From the NCBI RefSeq assembly GCF_023502205.1, contig NZ_JAMFLG010000004.1, positions 143,481-207,480 of the forward strand: a DNA stretch of 64,000 nucleotides. Direction: 5' to 3'. This DNA comes from Aquiflexum sp. TKW24L. GTDB lineage: Bacteria > Bacteroidota > Bacteroidia > Cytophagales > Cyclobacteriaceae. Below, piece after piece: positions 8,289-18,996 of this stretch (the first letter of the stretch is position 1; each line of letters begins with the position of its first letter). Below the pieces are notes generated by a model, which ran no database searches, was not told the DNA's origin, and worked only from the letters and a program-made list of their open reading frames with translations. Position numbers and translations under genes: made by a program.

Positions 8289-8418
8289 TTGATTTTTTTA
8301 CCACTGGGGACACAGAGGGCACAGAGGAAGAGATTAGTAGAACAAAAGACCCATGAGGGGTCTCATTCTTTTCATTCTCCGCCAATATTTGTGTAACCAC
8401 AAATATTCCCTCTCCTCA

Positions 8419-8671
8419 AACATCATCTTCAATTTTTCACCTTTTGCTCTGCGTCTTTGAGTGAGGTATTTTTTTTACCGCCAAGGAAAAGAAGGTTTCG
8501 CAATGGGACGCAAAGGATTTTCGAACATCCTTGTTTTTGGCGGAAACCTTAATTCACAATTTCAATTTCCTCGGCCAAAAACCAGAATCCCTGTTCTCGT
8601 TTCTTACCCCGAGTTGCGTTCCTTACTCGGGGCTACCCATATTTGACCACTACGTGGTCGGCCGCCGATGC
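8419..8671. repeat. Long direct repeat, copy 1, with REP-like hairpins
   Basis: About 253 bp, closely matching 8768-9021; the first ~115 bases differ by only two or so, the middle is more diverged. The end carries two perfect hairpins: CCCCGAGT/ACTCGGGG (8607-8614 with 8625-8632) and GACCAC/GTGGTC (8645-8650 with 8654-8659). Confidence 0.85.
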
Positions 8672-8767
8672 CAATGTTTATGTCTCCGCTGGGTGGGATT
8701 TGTAATTCCACCCTTTTATTTTTTGGGATTTAAAATCCCAATTCACCCCAAATGTTTACCTGTCCAC

Positions 8768-9021
8768 AACATCATCTTCAATTTTTCACCTTTTGCTCTG
8801 CGTCTTTGAGTGAGGTATTTTTTTTACCGCCAAGGAAAAGAAGGTTTCGCAATGGGACGCAAAGGATTTTCGAACATCTCTGTTTTTGGCGGAAACCCAA
8901 ATTCCCTATTGGAAGTTATTTCGGCCAAAAACCAGAATCGCTGTTCTTGATTCTCACCCCGAGTTGCGTTCCTTACTCGGGGCTACCCATATTTGACCAC
9001 TACGTGGTCGGTCGCCGATGC
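8768..9021. repeat. Long direct repeat, copy 2, with REP-like hairpins
   Basis: Second copy, 349 bp downstream of the first, with both terminal hairpins intact (8957-8964 with 8975-8982; 8995-9000 with 9004-9009). The hairpin loops are also identical between copies, which suggests recent duplication or conversion. Confidence 0.85.
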
Positions 9022-9049
9022 GTAGTCCTTTCCCTATTTGGTGAACTGA

Positions 9050-9066
9050 TTCGTCTCTGAGACGAA
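9050..9066. repeat. 17 bp palindrome
   Basis: TTCGTCTC-T-GAGACGAA is a perfect 8+8 palindrome around one base. It sits among short repeats of 'gattcgcctatttggtgag' type. It could be a regulator site or another repeat hairpin; nothing adjacent decides. Confidence 0.5.
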
Positions 9067-9251
9067 CTCATTGACCTTTTTGCTTAACTGATTCGCCTAT
9101 TTGGTGAGTCGGTGGTTTTCGGAAATGGGTAGATTTTAGATTGACCCATCGAATTTTAGAAACCTATTAAGTCTCTCCATTTTTTTTAAACTTCCCAAAA
9201 CATTGCCATTCATTTTTTATTTAAATTTCGAAGATCAATACAACGTAAGGA

Positions 9252-10058
9252 ATGGATTTCAATCTCGACTGGCTCTTAGGAACGGATTACACTGAACCGG
9301 GAAATTTTATCATCATCTTTTCGCTTTTATTGGCCGGGATTTTCGGGAGATACATGCTTTTGGCTTGGTTGTACCATGAGTTGGTTTATAAAAAATTGGG
9401 CGATGCCCTACCCCACCGGAGGCTGCACCAACAGGTCAAAGTCCCCCAAGTCAAGACGGAAATCTGGTATTCTTTTCTCGGTGGGATCATATTTGCTCTT
9501 TCAGGGACGGTCATGTTGATCTGCTGGCAGCGAGGATACACCAAGCTATACACGGCACTTTCCTCTTGGGATGTATTATGGCTTCCGATCAGCTTTTTCT
9601 TGGCCATGTTCATCCATGAGACCTATTATTATTGGCTTCACAGGTGGATGCATCGACCAAAAGTTCTCCGTCATTTTCACCATATCCACCACAACAGCCT
9701 TTATACAAGTTCATTCACTTCCTTTTCCTTCCACCCGGTTGAGGCATCGCTTCACGCGGTCTTTTTGCCTGTTTTGGTTCTTATCCTTCCCATGCATTTT
9801 ACAGTTTTGCTGGCTTTGTTGGTGACCATGTCCATCACTGCCGTGATCAACCATGCCGGTGTAGAAGTCTACGGCAGTTCGGCACTTCGCTCGCCGATTG
9901 CAAGATGGATGGTCGGGGCAACCCACCATGACATGCACCATCTGAGGTACCGATGCAACTATGGCCTGTATTTCACTTTTTGGGATGTGTGGATGAGGAC
10001 AGAAGATGCGGGGTTTGAAAAGAGGTTTATCGACCATACTTCAAAGGAAAAAAACTAA
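9252..10058 (+). CDS. Sterol desaturase / fatty acid hydroxylase family
   Basis: A 268-residue integral membrane di-iron oxygenase. Four to five hydrophobic segments surround the histidine clusters of the superfamily: HETYYYWLHRWMH (about 118-130), HFHHIHH (about 137-143), HPVEA, NHAG and THHDMHH (about 231-237). These would bind two irons on the cytoplasmic face. The substrate (a fatty acid, sphingolipid or carotenoid chain) cannot be told from sequence. It has its own promoter region after the gene-free stretch and converges on katG. Confidence 0.92.
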   Translation: MDFNLDWLLGTDYTEPGNFIIIFSLLLAGIFGRYMLLAWLYHELVYKKLGDALPHRRLHQQVKVPQVKTEIWYSFLGGIIFALSGTVMLICWQRGYTKLYTALSSWDVLWLPISFFLAMFIHETYYYWLHRWMHRPKVLRHFHHIHHNSLYTSSFTSFSFHPVEASLHAVFLPVLVLILPMHFTVLLALLVTMSITAVINHAGVEVYGSSALRSPIARWMVGATHHDMHHLRYRCNYGLYFTFWDVWMRTEDAGFEKRFIDHTSKEKN

Positions 10059-10060
10059 AC

Positions 10061-10092
10061 AAAAAAAGGTGATCTGTTTCCATACCACCTTT
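10061..10092 (-). terminator. Rho-independent terminator of katG
   Basis: On the minus strand a stem AAAGGTG/CACCTTT (10086-10092 with 10065-10071) is followed by a T run (10061-10067 as A's on the plus strand). It lies 26 bp past the katG stop codon. Confidence 0.75.
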
Positions 10093-10117
10093 CCTATCAA
10101 ACAAACTTATCCAAATA

Positions 10118-12376
<2,259 letters not shown>

Positions 12377-12602
12377 TTACTAAATATAAAGGCTATTGAA
12401 GTTATTTTTCGATTGATAAAATCTATGACTCTTATGCAAATTTAATAAGGTTTGAACTTAAAGAAAATCGTTTAAGGAAAACATGATTTTGATCAGGAGA
12501 ATGAAGTGCGACTTCCCCTTTAGTGAAAAAGTCGAGCATCCGATGTGCTATTGATTCTATTTTATCTGATATTAATCGATCATTCAAAAAAACCTATTCT
12601 TT

Positions 12603-12992
12603 ATGGTAGTCACCCTTGCAAAATGGACAGTAGTACTTTTTGGGTTTTTTTTTATTGCAACAGGGTTTTTGATGCTTTTTGCACCCAGAAAAGCACGGGA
12701 AATATTGCGGAAAGCAGGAAGTACCAACTTGATCAATTATACCGAAATTACAGGGAGGATGATTCCTGCAATTGGATTGATCGTGTATGCAGACTATTCC
12801 AGGTTTCCAGAAGTATTCAGTGTTGTGGGTTGGTTTATGTTGGGTACCTCGATTGTACTCTATTTTGTACCAAGGAGGTTGCACCACAATTACTCTTTGA
12901 AAAGCGCAGAGATCCTCAAACCCATCTACTTTCAGATCATTTCGCCTTTTGCCATGTTAATTGGGATAGCAATATTTTATGCTGTTTTTTAA
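12603..12992 (+). CDS. Small four-helix membrane protein, unknown
   Basis: A 129-residue protein with four predicted transmembrane helices at about 5-26, 47-64, 67-88 and 106-129. They are separated by short basic loops (APRKAREILRKAG, VPRRLHHNY) that suggest cytoplasmic ends. I do not recognise a family. The ATG at 12603 gives a start directly at the first helix; a longer overlapping frame from 12545 has no such structure and was discarded. Isolated gene. Confidence 0.65.
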   Translation: MVVTLAKWTVVLFGFFFIATGFLMLFAPRKAREILRKAGSTNLINYTEITGRMIPAIGLIVYADYSRFPEVFSVVGWFMLGTSIVLYFVPRRLHHNYSLKSAEILKPIYFQIISPFAMLIGIAIFYAVF

Positions 12993-13143
12993 GATCTTTA
13001 TTTTTGGGATTTAATTCTCAAAATTACTAGTTGGATTTTTGCGACCCGCCTAGTTTTAAGATATTATTATCAAAATCTTAAACTGGCATTTTTGGTTGAT
13101 AATGTTGCGGGTAAATCTGATATTGATTCCTAAATCCTCAAAC

Positions 13144-14208
13144 ATGACTACAACCCAATTGCTCCGCTCCTACCTGATTATCATGACTTTATTTGTTTTC
13201 GGGCTATTTCAACAAGGACATGCATGTACCAGGGTAGTATATAAAGGACCAAACCAAACCGTAATCACGGCCAGGTCTATGGATTGGAAAAGTGAAATCC
13301 CCGCCAATCTGTGGGTTCTTCCCAGAGCTACAAAACGTTCGGGAATTGCCGGAGAAAATTCAATCGAATGGACATCCAAATATGGAAGTATTGTGACCAC
13401 TGCTTGGGATATTGCATCTGCTGACGGAATGAACGAAAAGGGACTTGTTGCCAATCTCCTTTGGCTCGTCGAGTCAGAATATCCGAAATATGACCCCAAG
13501 GCAGGAAAAAAAGGATTGGCGATTTCGCTTTGGGCCCAATATGCCTTGGACAATTTCGCATCTGTTCGTGAAGCTGTCGACCATTTTAGACTGGGAAATA
13601 TAGTATTGGTTTCTGACTACATTCCGGGCACTAAGATGTTTACGACTGTACACCTCTCCATTTCAGATGCGTCAGGAGACAATGCCATTTTCGAATATGT
13701 GGGAGGAGAACTTGTCATCCACCATGACCCATCATACACTGTAATGACCAATTCACCAATTTTTGAAGAACAGCTTGGTCTCAACAAATATTGGAAAAAT
13801 ATACCGGGAACTGTGATGCTCCCCGGTACCAACCGCGCTGCCGACAGGTTTGTGCGGGCATCCTATTACATTGAAGCCATTCCCCAAACAGACAAGATGG
13901 AAGTAGCCATTCCTTCAGTTTTCAGTGTGATCCGCAATTGTTCCGTTCCTTTTGGGATCTCAACCCCCGATGAACCAAACATCTCCTCTACGAGATGGCG
14001 ATCTGTTTCAGATCAAAAAAACCTCATTTACTATTTCGAAACAGCTTTGACTCCGAATACTTTTTGGGTGGATCTTAAGAAAATCGACTTCAGTCCCAAA
14101 GCGAAAACCAAAAAGCTAAGTGTAGAAAAAAATGAAACTTATGCCGGCGAATCATCGACACAGTTCAAGATAACGGCTCCTTTTGAATTTCAAGGGGTAG
14201 GATTGTAA
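13144..14208 (+). CDS. Choloylglycine-hydrolase-family linear amidase
   Basis: A 354-residue Ntn-hydrolase. The start at 13144 opens a signal peptide (residues 1-27, ending GHA) so that cleavage exposes C28 as the N-terminal nucleophile. C28, R44 (ITARSMDW) and D47 have exactly the spacing of C2/R18/D21 in bile salt hydrolase and penicillin V acylase. The oxyanion/binding Asn is in MTNSPIF (N203), with a further Arg in the NRAADRFVR segment. Gram-negative relatives often act on N-acyl homoserine lactones or penicillin V, so the substrate need not be a bile salt. The product should be periplasmic. Isolated gene. Confidence 0.93.
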   Translation: MTTTQLLRSYLIIMTLFVFGLFQQGHACTRVVYKGPNQTVITARSMDWKSEIPANLWVLPRATKRSGIAGENSIEWTSKYGSIVTTAWDIASADGMNEKGLVANLLWLVESEYPKYDPKAGKKGLAISLWAQYALDNFASVREAVDHFRLGNIVLVSDYIPGTKMFTTVHLSISDASGDNAIFEYVGGELVIHHDPSYTVMTNSPIFEEQLGLNKYWKNIPGTVMLPGTNRAADRFVRASYYIEAIPQTDKMEVAIPSVFSVIRNCSVPFGISTPDEPNISSTRWRSVSDQKNLIYYFETALTPNTFWVDLKKIDFSPKAKTKKLSVEKNETYAGESSTQFKITAPFEFQGVGL

Positions 14209-14565
14209 AAGGGATTGGGTTCCGGTAGATTTAAACTTCCACTTTAACCATTTGTCAGTAGACTCCGATAAAAAAAAAATTACCACTTTATGTAAAACAT
14301 GATTATCATCATGGTTTGAAGATGATTAAATCATTTTCTTGATGATCTTTATTTGCCAAATTGCTTCCAATAAAGGTTCTTTACCTTCCTCCTTTTTTTT
14401 ATAAGCCCCTATAGAATTTATTGCTCTTTCCAAGAAAAATATTTTCTCCGACCCGTAAGAAGGTCTTGGAAAATAATTCTAAAAAATTGCAGGTCAGTGC
14501 TTATTCCCTGACCAACAGGAATGCTTTCAATACGCAAAAGACAATGTGCACCTTAACTTTTCACT
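14209..14565. other. Gene-free gap
   Basis: This 357 bp A/T-rich gap contains no gene I can support. An 83-residue frame near its right end runs into the amylase gene in another phase and looks random. It should contain the amylase promoter. Confidence 0.5.
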
Positions 14566-16068
14566 ATGATGACCAAAGCCAAAAGAAACTATCCTACCTT
14601 ATATCAGGTCAATATCAGGGTCTGGTTGAATTCCATTTCTATAAAACTTTGCAAACGGGCCACACTCGATGACATTCCCGACCATGAACTTGACAAAATC
14701 AAGGAAATGGGTTTTGAATGGGTATGGCTGATGGGTATCTGGCAAACAGGCAGCAGGGGCAAAGAAATCTCAAGAACAAATCAGGACCTATTGGATGAGT
14801 TTGAAAGAACCCTCCCTGACCTCAAAATGGGCGATATTGGAGGTTCAGGATTTGCGATTACGAGTTATGAAATCCACGGGGACTTGGGTGGTAATGAGGC
14901 CTTGGGCAGAATCAAGAAAAAAATGAAGGAAAAAGGCCTATTTCTGATGTTGGATTTTGTGCCCAACCATACCGCCATTGACCATCAATGGGTAACAACA
15001 CACCCTGAATTCTACATTGAAGGAAGCAGGGATGATTTGCAGCGGGAACCACAAAATTACATTTCTATACCATCCAAAGATAAAGAAAGGATTTTTGCCT
15101 ATGGACGGGATCCATTCTTCTCTGGTTGGCCGGATACACTCCAACTCGATTATAGCAACCCAGAGCTACAGAAAGCGATGGAAATCGAACTTGGCAAAGT
15201 CGTTAAATTATGTGACGGGATCCATTGCGACATGGCCATGCTAGTCATTCCTTCTGTTTTCGAGAAAACATGGGGAAAAAGCTGTGACAGCTTTTGGCCA
15301 AAAGCCATCCAAAAAATCAAATCTAAAAATCCAGAGTTCAAGTTCCTTGCAGAGGTCTACTGGGACCTTGAATGGGAACTACAGCTGCAGGGGTTTGACT
15401 ATACCTATGATAAGAAACTACTTGACCGACTGACCGAAGGCAAATCTCAACCGATCCGTGACCACCTCAGTGCCGGGTTGGAATACCAAGGCCATACGGT
15501 CCGGTTTTTAGAAAACCATGATGAACCCCGTGCCGCTTCCATATTTGATCAAAAAAAGCATGAGGCTGCAGCGATCATTACCTATTACTCTCCCGGTGTC
15601 CGATTTTTTCATCAGGGACAATTAGAGGGAAAAAAAACACGTATTTCTACCCATTTGATTCGGGGACCTCATGAACCTGTAGATCCTGTCCTACATCAAT
15701 TTTACCTGCGATTGCTTCAGGTGTTGAAAAACCCCCTGTTTGAAAAAGGGCGGTGGAGACTCCTCGACACCAAAGAAACCTGGCATGGCAACAGTACATG
15801 GGATTCATTTGTGGCCTTTTCATGGGAAAGCTCCCAAAATAAAATGGGAGTCGTGGTAGTAAATTATGCCCCTTATTCCGGTGAGTGTTTTCTTGAGCTA
15901 CCACTCCCTTACCTGACAGATAAAACCTGGAGCCTTCAAAACCTGATGGGCGATGAAATCTATGTACGGGAAGGAAATAGCCTGCTTTCCGAAGGACTAT
16001 TTTTAGACATGCCGGCATGGCATTATCATGTCTTTGAATTTAAGCAGTTGAAAAAAGAGAAGAAATAA
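14566..16068 (+). CDS. GH13 alpha-amylase-family glycosidase
   Basis: A 500-residue cytoplasmic TIM-barrel enzyme with no signal peptide. GH13 regions: I DFVPNHT (~134-140), II DGIHCDMAM (217-225, nucleophile D222), III FLAEVYWD (acid/base Glu, ~264), IV RFLENHDEPR (~317-326, stabilising Asp). The C-terminal ~80 residues form the usual beta domain. In region II the near-invariant Arg two residues before the nucleophile is His220 (codon CAT). One G-to-A change from CGT would cause this, and the effect on activity is uncertain. No maltose or starch operon surrounds it. Confidence 0.92.
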   Translation: MMTKAKRNYPTLYQVNIRVWLNSISIKLCKRATLDDIPDHELDKIKEMGFEWVWLMGIWQTGSRGKEISRTNQDLLDEFERTLPDLKMGDIGGSGFAITSYEIHGDLGGNEALGRIKKKMKEKGLFLMLDFVPNHTAIDHQWVTTHPEFYIEGSRDDLQREPQNYISIPSKDKERIFAYGRDPFFSGWPDTLQLDYSNPELQKAMEIELGKVVKLCDGIHCDMAMLVIPSVFEKTWGKSCDSFWPKAIQKIKSKNPEFKFLAEVYWDLEWELQLQGFDYTYDKKLLDRLTEGKSQPIRDHLSAGLEYQGHTVRFLENHDEPRAASIFDQKKHEAAAIITYYSPGVRFFHQGQLEGKKTRISTHLIRGPHEPVDPVLHQFYLRLLQVLKNPLFEKGRWRLLDTKETWHGNSTWDSFVAFSWESSQNKMGVVVVNYAPYSGECFLELPLPYLTDKTWSLQNLMGDEIYVREGNSLLSEGLFLDMPAWHYHVFEFKQLKKEKK

Positions 16069-16225
16069 TGAAGAAAGGTAGCGATTCACTTTTTTCAAAA
16101 CATAACAAATTACCACTTTTTAATCTGTATTCTATGGACAGATTGGATATTCAAACAATTAGTTTTAGGTTTAGGAAATTCCAAATCTATAAAAATCCAG
16201 TCCACCCATCTATTGAATGTAAAGC

Positions 16226-18619
16226 ATGAGTCTTTTTGAAAAATTACAGCAAGTCAGAAGTGAGGAAGATGTCAAAGATGCCTATATCAAAGCCCTAGGC
16301 CTCAAAGGATACTCCAAAAACCTCATAGACATCCAAACAAAGGAAATCTGGTTTGAAGCAAAAGATACCAGCAAACATTCGACCTATGCGATGTTTACCC
16401 AACTGATGCATTATGTCCAACAGGCTTTGGATCGGGGGCAATACATCCCTCCTTTTTTGGCGGTGATTGATACCAAGAAAGCTGCCATCATGAAAAGCAC
16501 GGATGTCATTCCTTTCCTTGCCAAAAAGACCATCAAATGGGGCAAATCAGCAAGCGGATATACCATCGAAGCTTTGGATGCGATTTCAGCGCACATAGGA
16601 ACCCACTTTGTTTCCTTCAAAATCGAAACCCACGAGGAGGAATTTATCAATACGATCAAAAACGCCATCACAAACGGCGATATCATCCGGACTCAAATCA
16701 CACCGGATAACCTCAAACAGGTATTTGATAAATGGGTCCAAATGATCGGAAGGGAAATAAACGGCGTCGAAGAAGAAAACTACGCCCTACTGTTTTTTGC
16801 CGACATCATGCATGACGGCACTGTCTCTACGCACCATAATCTCCCTGCCGAACTTATGCACAAAAACGGCTCGCCGGTATTTAGTCTGGGAGGCAAGATC
16901 TATGAATTGGGAAATAAAGAAGGTTACAGACAGTTTTGGGCGATATATCACAAACCGCCTAAGGCAGAATACCGGAATTATTTGTTGGAAAGGCGGGACA
17001 GCCTTATCCCATTGGATGAGCGGAGTTTTAAGGGAGCGTTTTATACGCCTTTGGCTGTGGTGGACAAAGCTTATGACAAACTCACCGAAACCCTCGGCAA
17101 AAACTGGCAGAAAGAATACATTGTCTGGGACATGTGCTGCGGGGTCGGTAACCTTGAAGTCAAGCACTCCAATCCACGGAATATCTACATGTCCACCCTC
17201 GACAGTGCAGATATCGATGTGATGAAAGCCACCAAGACCTGCGTGGCCGCACAGCGCTTCCAATATGATTACCTCAACGACGACATTACCGAAGACGGAC
17301 GGATCGACTATTCACTGACCAATAAAGTACCCGAAAGCCTCCGAAAAGCCATTGCTGAAGGAAAAAAGATTTTGGTCTTGATTAATCCGCCTTATGCGGA
17401 GGCGGGAAGTTCTGATACAATAAGTGGCGGTGAGCACAAAACAGACGTTGCAAAAACAAAAATTGCCAAGCATCTGCCGGATTATGGATATGCAACACGC
17501 GAATTATTTACTCAATTTATTGGTCGAATAGCGAAAGAAATTCCAACTTCAACGATTGCAATTTTCAGTAAATTAAAGTACGTAAATGCCCCAAATTTCG
17601 AAAAGTTTCGGGAATTATGGAATGCAAAATACCTTGGTGGATTTGTGGTTCATAGTAAATCCTTTGAAGGATTAAAAGGAGAATTCCCAATAGGATTTTT
17701 GGTTTGGCAAACAAATCAGAATTCAGATATAAAAAGTTCTATAGTTGAAATTTCTACCGAAGTTTATGATAAAAATGTCAAACCAATTGGCGAAAAAACA
17801 TTTTATAATTTTCCGAACAATTATTTTCTTAGCGAATGGATTTCTCGACCCAAACCAATTGAAATTGATTCCCTTCCGCTTAAAAATGCAATTACTCCTG
17901 CAACGGTGACCAAAGATCTTCGAGGTAAAAAATGGGTTGAAGGAGGAATAGGTAGCATGTTATCCAATAGTAATATGCTTCAGAATGCAGGTACATTAAC
18001 TGCAATATTTTCTTCAGGATTTGGAAGCGCAGGTGCATTTTTCATTATTCCAGAAAACCTTTGGAAAGTGGCTATAGTTTTTTCAGTAAGGAGATTGATT
18101 AAACAAACCTGGCTGAACGACCGTGATCAATTTTTACAACCTTCCGAACCTTTGACCGAGGAGTTTAAAAATGACTGTCTGGTTTGGATGTTATTCAATG
18201 GCAGTAACCTGACAGCCGGAGCTGATGATTTGGAATGGAACGGAAAGAAATGGTCGCTTGTCAATCATTTTATTCCATTTACCGAGACGGAGGTCAATGC
18301 GCCGGATCGGTTTGAGTCTGATTTTATGGTGGAGTATATGGCCGGAAAAGACTTTTCTGAGGAAGCTGCAAGCGTACTTTTGGCGGGAAAATCTCTTTGG
18401 CAAAGCTATTTTGCCCATACCGATGTGAGGTCAGTCAGGGACGAATTGAAGTTGAACCGTCCCGATGCCGGGTGGTATCAGGTCCGTAAGGCACTACAGG
18501 CGAGGAATGCAAGCGGTGACTTTCCACCTGTCAGTTTCAAAGCTTTTGAAACTGCTTATAAAACCCTGACCGAAAAATTGCAGCCTCAGGTTTATTCCCT
18601 TGGTTTTTTGAAAATTTAA
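16226..18619 (+). CDS. Single-chain type IIG-like restriction/methylation enzyme
   Basis: A 797-residue protein with an N-terminal PD-(D/E)xK-like segment (D35 then E44-A-K46 in LIDIQTKEIWFEAKD), a helical linker, and an N6-adenine methyltransferase core. The core has motif X GAFYTP (~270), motif I DMCCGVGNLE (~302) and catalytic NPPY (387-390). A C-terminal recognition region follows. This order is that of type IIG enzymes, which cut and methylate from one chain; no separate nuclease or specificity gene is nearby. Bases ~17,400-18,110, covering the post-NPPY recognition half, are visibly more A/T-rich with different codon use than both flanks. An alternative is a solitary methyltransferase with an inactive N-terminal domain. 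Confidence 0.85.
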   Translation: MSLFEKLQQVRSEEDVKDAYIKALGLKGYSKNLIDIQTKEIWFEAKDTSKHSTYAMFTQLMHYVQQALDRGQYIPPFLAVIDTKKAAIMKSTDVIPFLAKKTIKWGKSASGYTIEALDAISAHIGTHFVSFKIETHEEEFINTIKNAITNGDIIRTQITPDNLKQVFDKWVQMIGREINGVEEENYALLFFADIMHDGTVSTHHNLPAELMHKNGSPVFSLGGKIYELGNKEGYRQFWAIYHKPPKAEYRNYLLERRDSLIPLDERSFKGAFYTPLAVVDKAYDKLTETLGKNWQKEYIVWDMCCGVGNLEVKHSNPRNIYMSTLDSADIDVMKATKTCVAAQRFQYDYLNDDITEDGRIDYSLTNKVPESLRKAIAEGKKILVLINPPYAEAGSSDTISGGEHKTDVAKTKIAKHLPDYGYATRELFTQFIGRIAKEIPTSTIAIFSKLKYVNAPNFEKFRELWNAKYLGGFVVHSKSFEGLKGEFPIGFLVWQTNQNSDIKSSIVEISTEVYDKNVKPIGEKTFYNFPNNYFLSEWISRPKPIEIDSLPLKNAITPATVTKDLRGKKWVEGGIGSMLSNSNMLQNAGTLTAIFSSGFGSAGAFFIIPENLWKVAIVFSVRRLIKQTWLNDRDQFLQPSEPLTEEFKNDCLVWMLFNGSNLTAGADDLEWNGKKWSLVNHFIPFTETEVNAPDRFESDFMVEYMAGKDFSEEAASVLLAGKSLWQSYFAHTDVRSVRDELKLNRPDAGWYQVRKALQARNASGDFPPVSFKAFETAYKTLTEKLQPQVYSLGFLKI

Positions 18620-18656
18620 ATTCAAATCATCGAATTTTAACTTTCATGGTGTTGGG

Positions 18657-18854
18657 TTAATGCCACCTCATTTTATCCAAAATTTCGGATGACAATGTCA
18701 TTGCTGTTTTTTCAAATTCTATTTTTTGTATCCCTTTTTTAGAGAGTTGAATCTCACTTTTGCTAGAAGAATTCCAGTTAAAAAATATCGGTTTTTGTAA
18801 GCTAAGAGGATCAATCCATCTTAAACGATAACGTTTAATAATACCATTTTTCAA
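18657..18854 (-). CDS. Doubtful short ORF (65 aa)
   Basis: An ORF from a TTG codon encoding a basic protein (KNGIIKRYRLRWIDPLS near the start, EILDKMRWH at the end). It has no recognised family and no convincing ribosome site. It fills the gap between the restriction enzyme and the outer-membrane protein. It could be a gene remnant or chance. Confidence 0.2.
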   Translation of the reverse strand: MKNGIIKRYRLRWIDPLSLQKPIFFNWNSSSKSEIQLSKKGIQKIEFEKTAMTLSSEILDKMRWH

Positions 18855-18996
18855 GGGTTAAATTTATGATAAGGATATCTCCAACCAAATAAATGGCGAA
18901 AGCATTGTATGCTACTAGATTATTCAAATTCACCCCGAGGCCACTTTCCAATCACCTAATTAAACAATCAAAAAACCTAAAGCTTACCCATTTCAA

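Larger units (their letters stand above)
8151..9251. other. 1.1 kb gene-free repeat-rich region
   Basis: No convincing coding sequence on either strand; the short ORFs here are overlapped by repeats. It holds a 24 bp tandem duplication (8189-8236), a partial repeat start (8241-8288), two long direct repeats (8419-8671 and 8768-9021) with REP-like hairpins, and a palindrome (9050-9066). Confidence 0.75.

Noticed and set aside
8461..9060. Overlapping plus-strand frames of 61-102 residues
   Set aside because: They lie inside the two long direct repeats and resemble each other only because the DNA is repeated; no protein features.
14421..14672. 83-residue frame overlapping the amylase start
   Set aside because: Overlaps the amylase coding region in a different phase and shows no protein signature.
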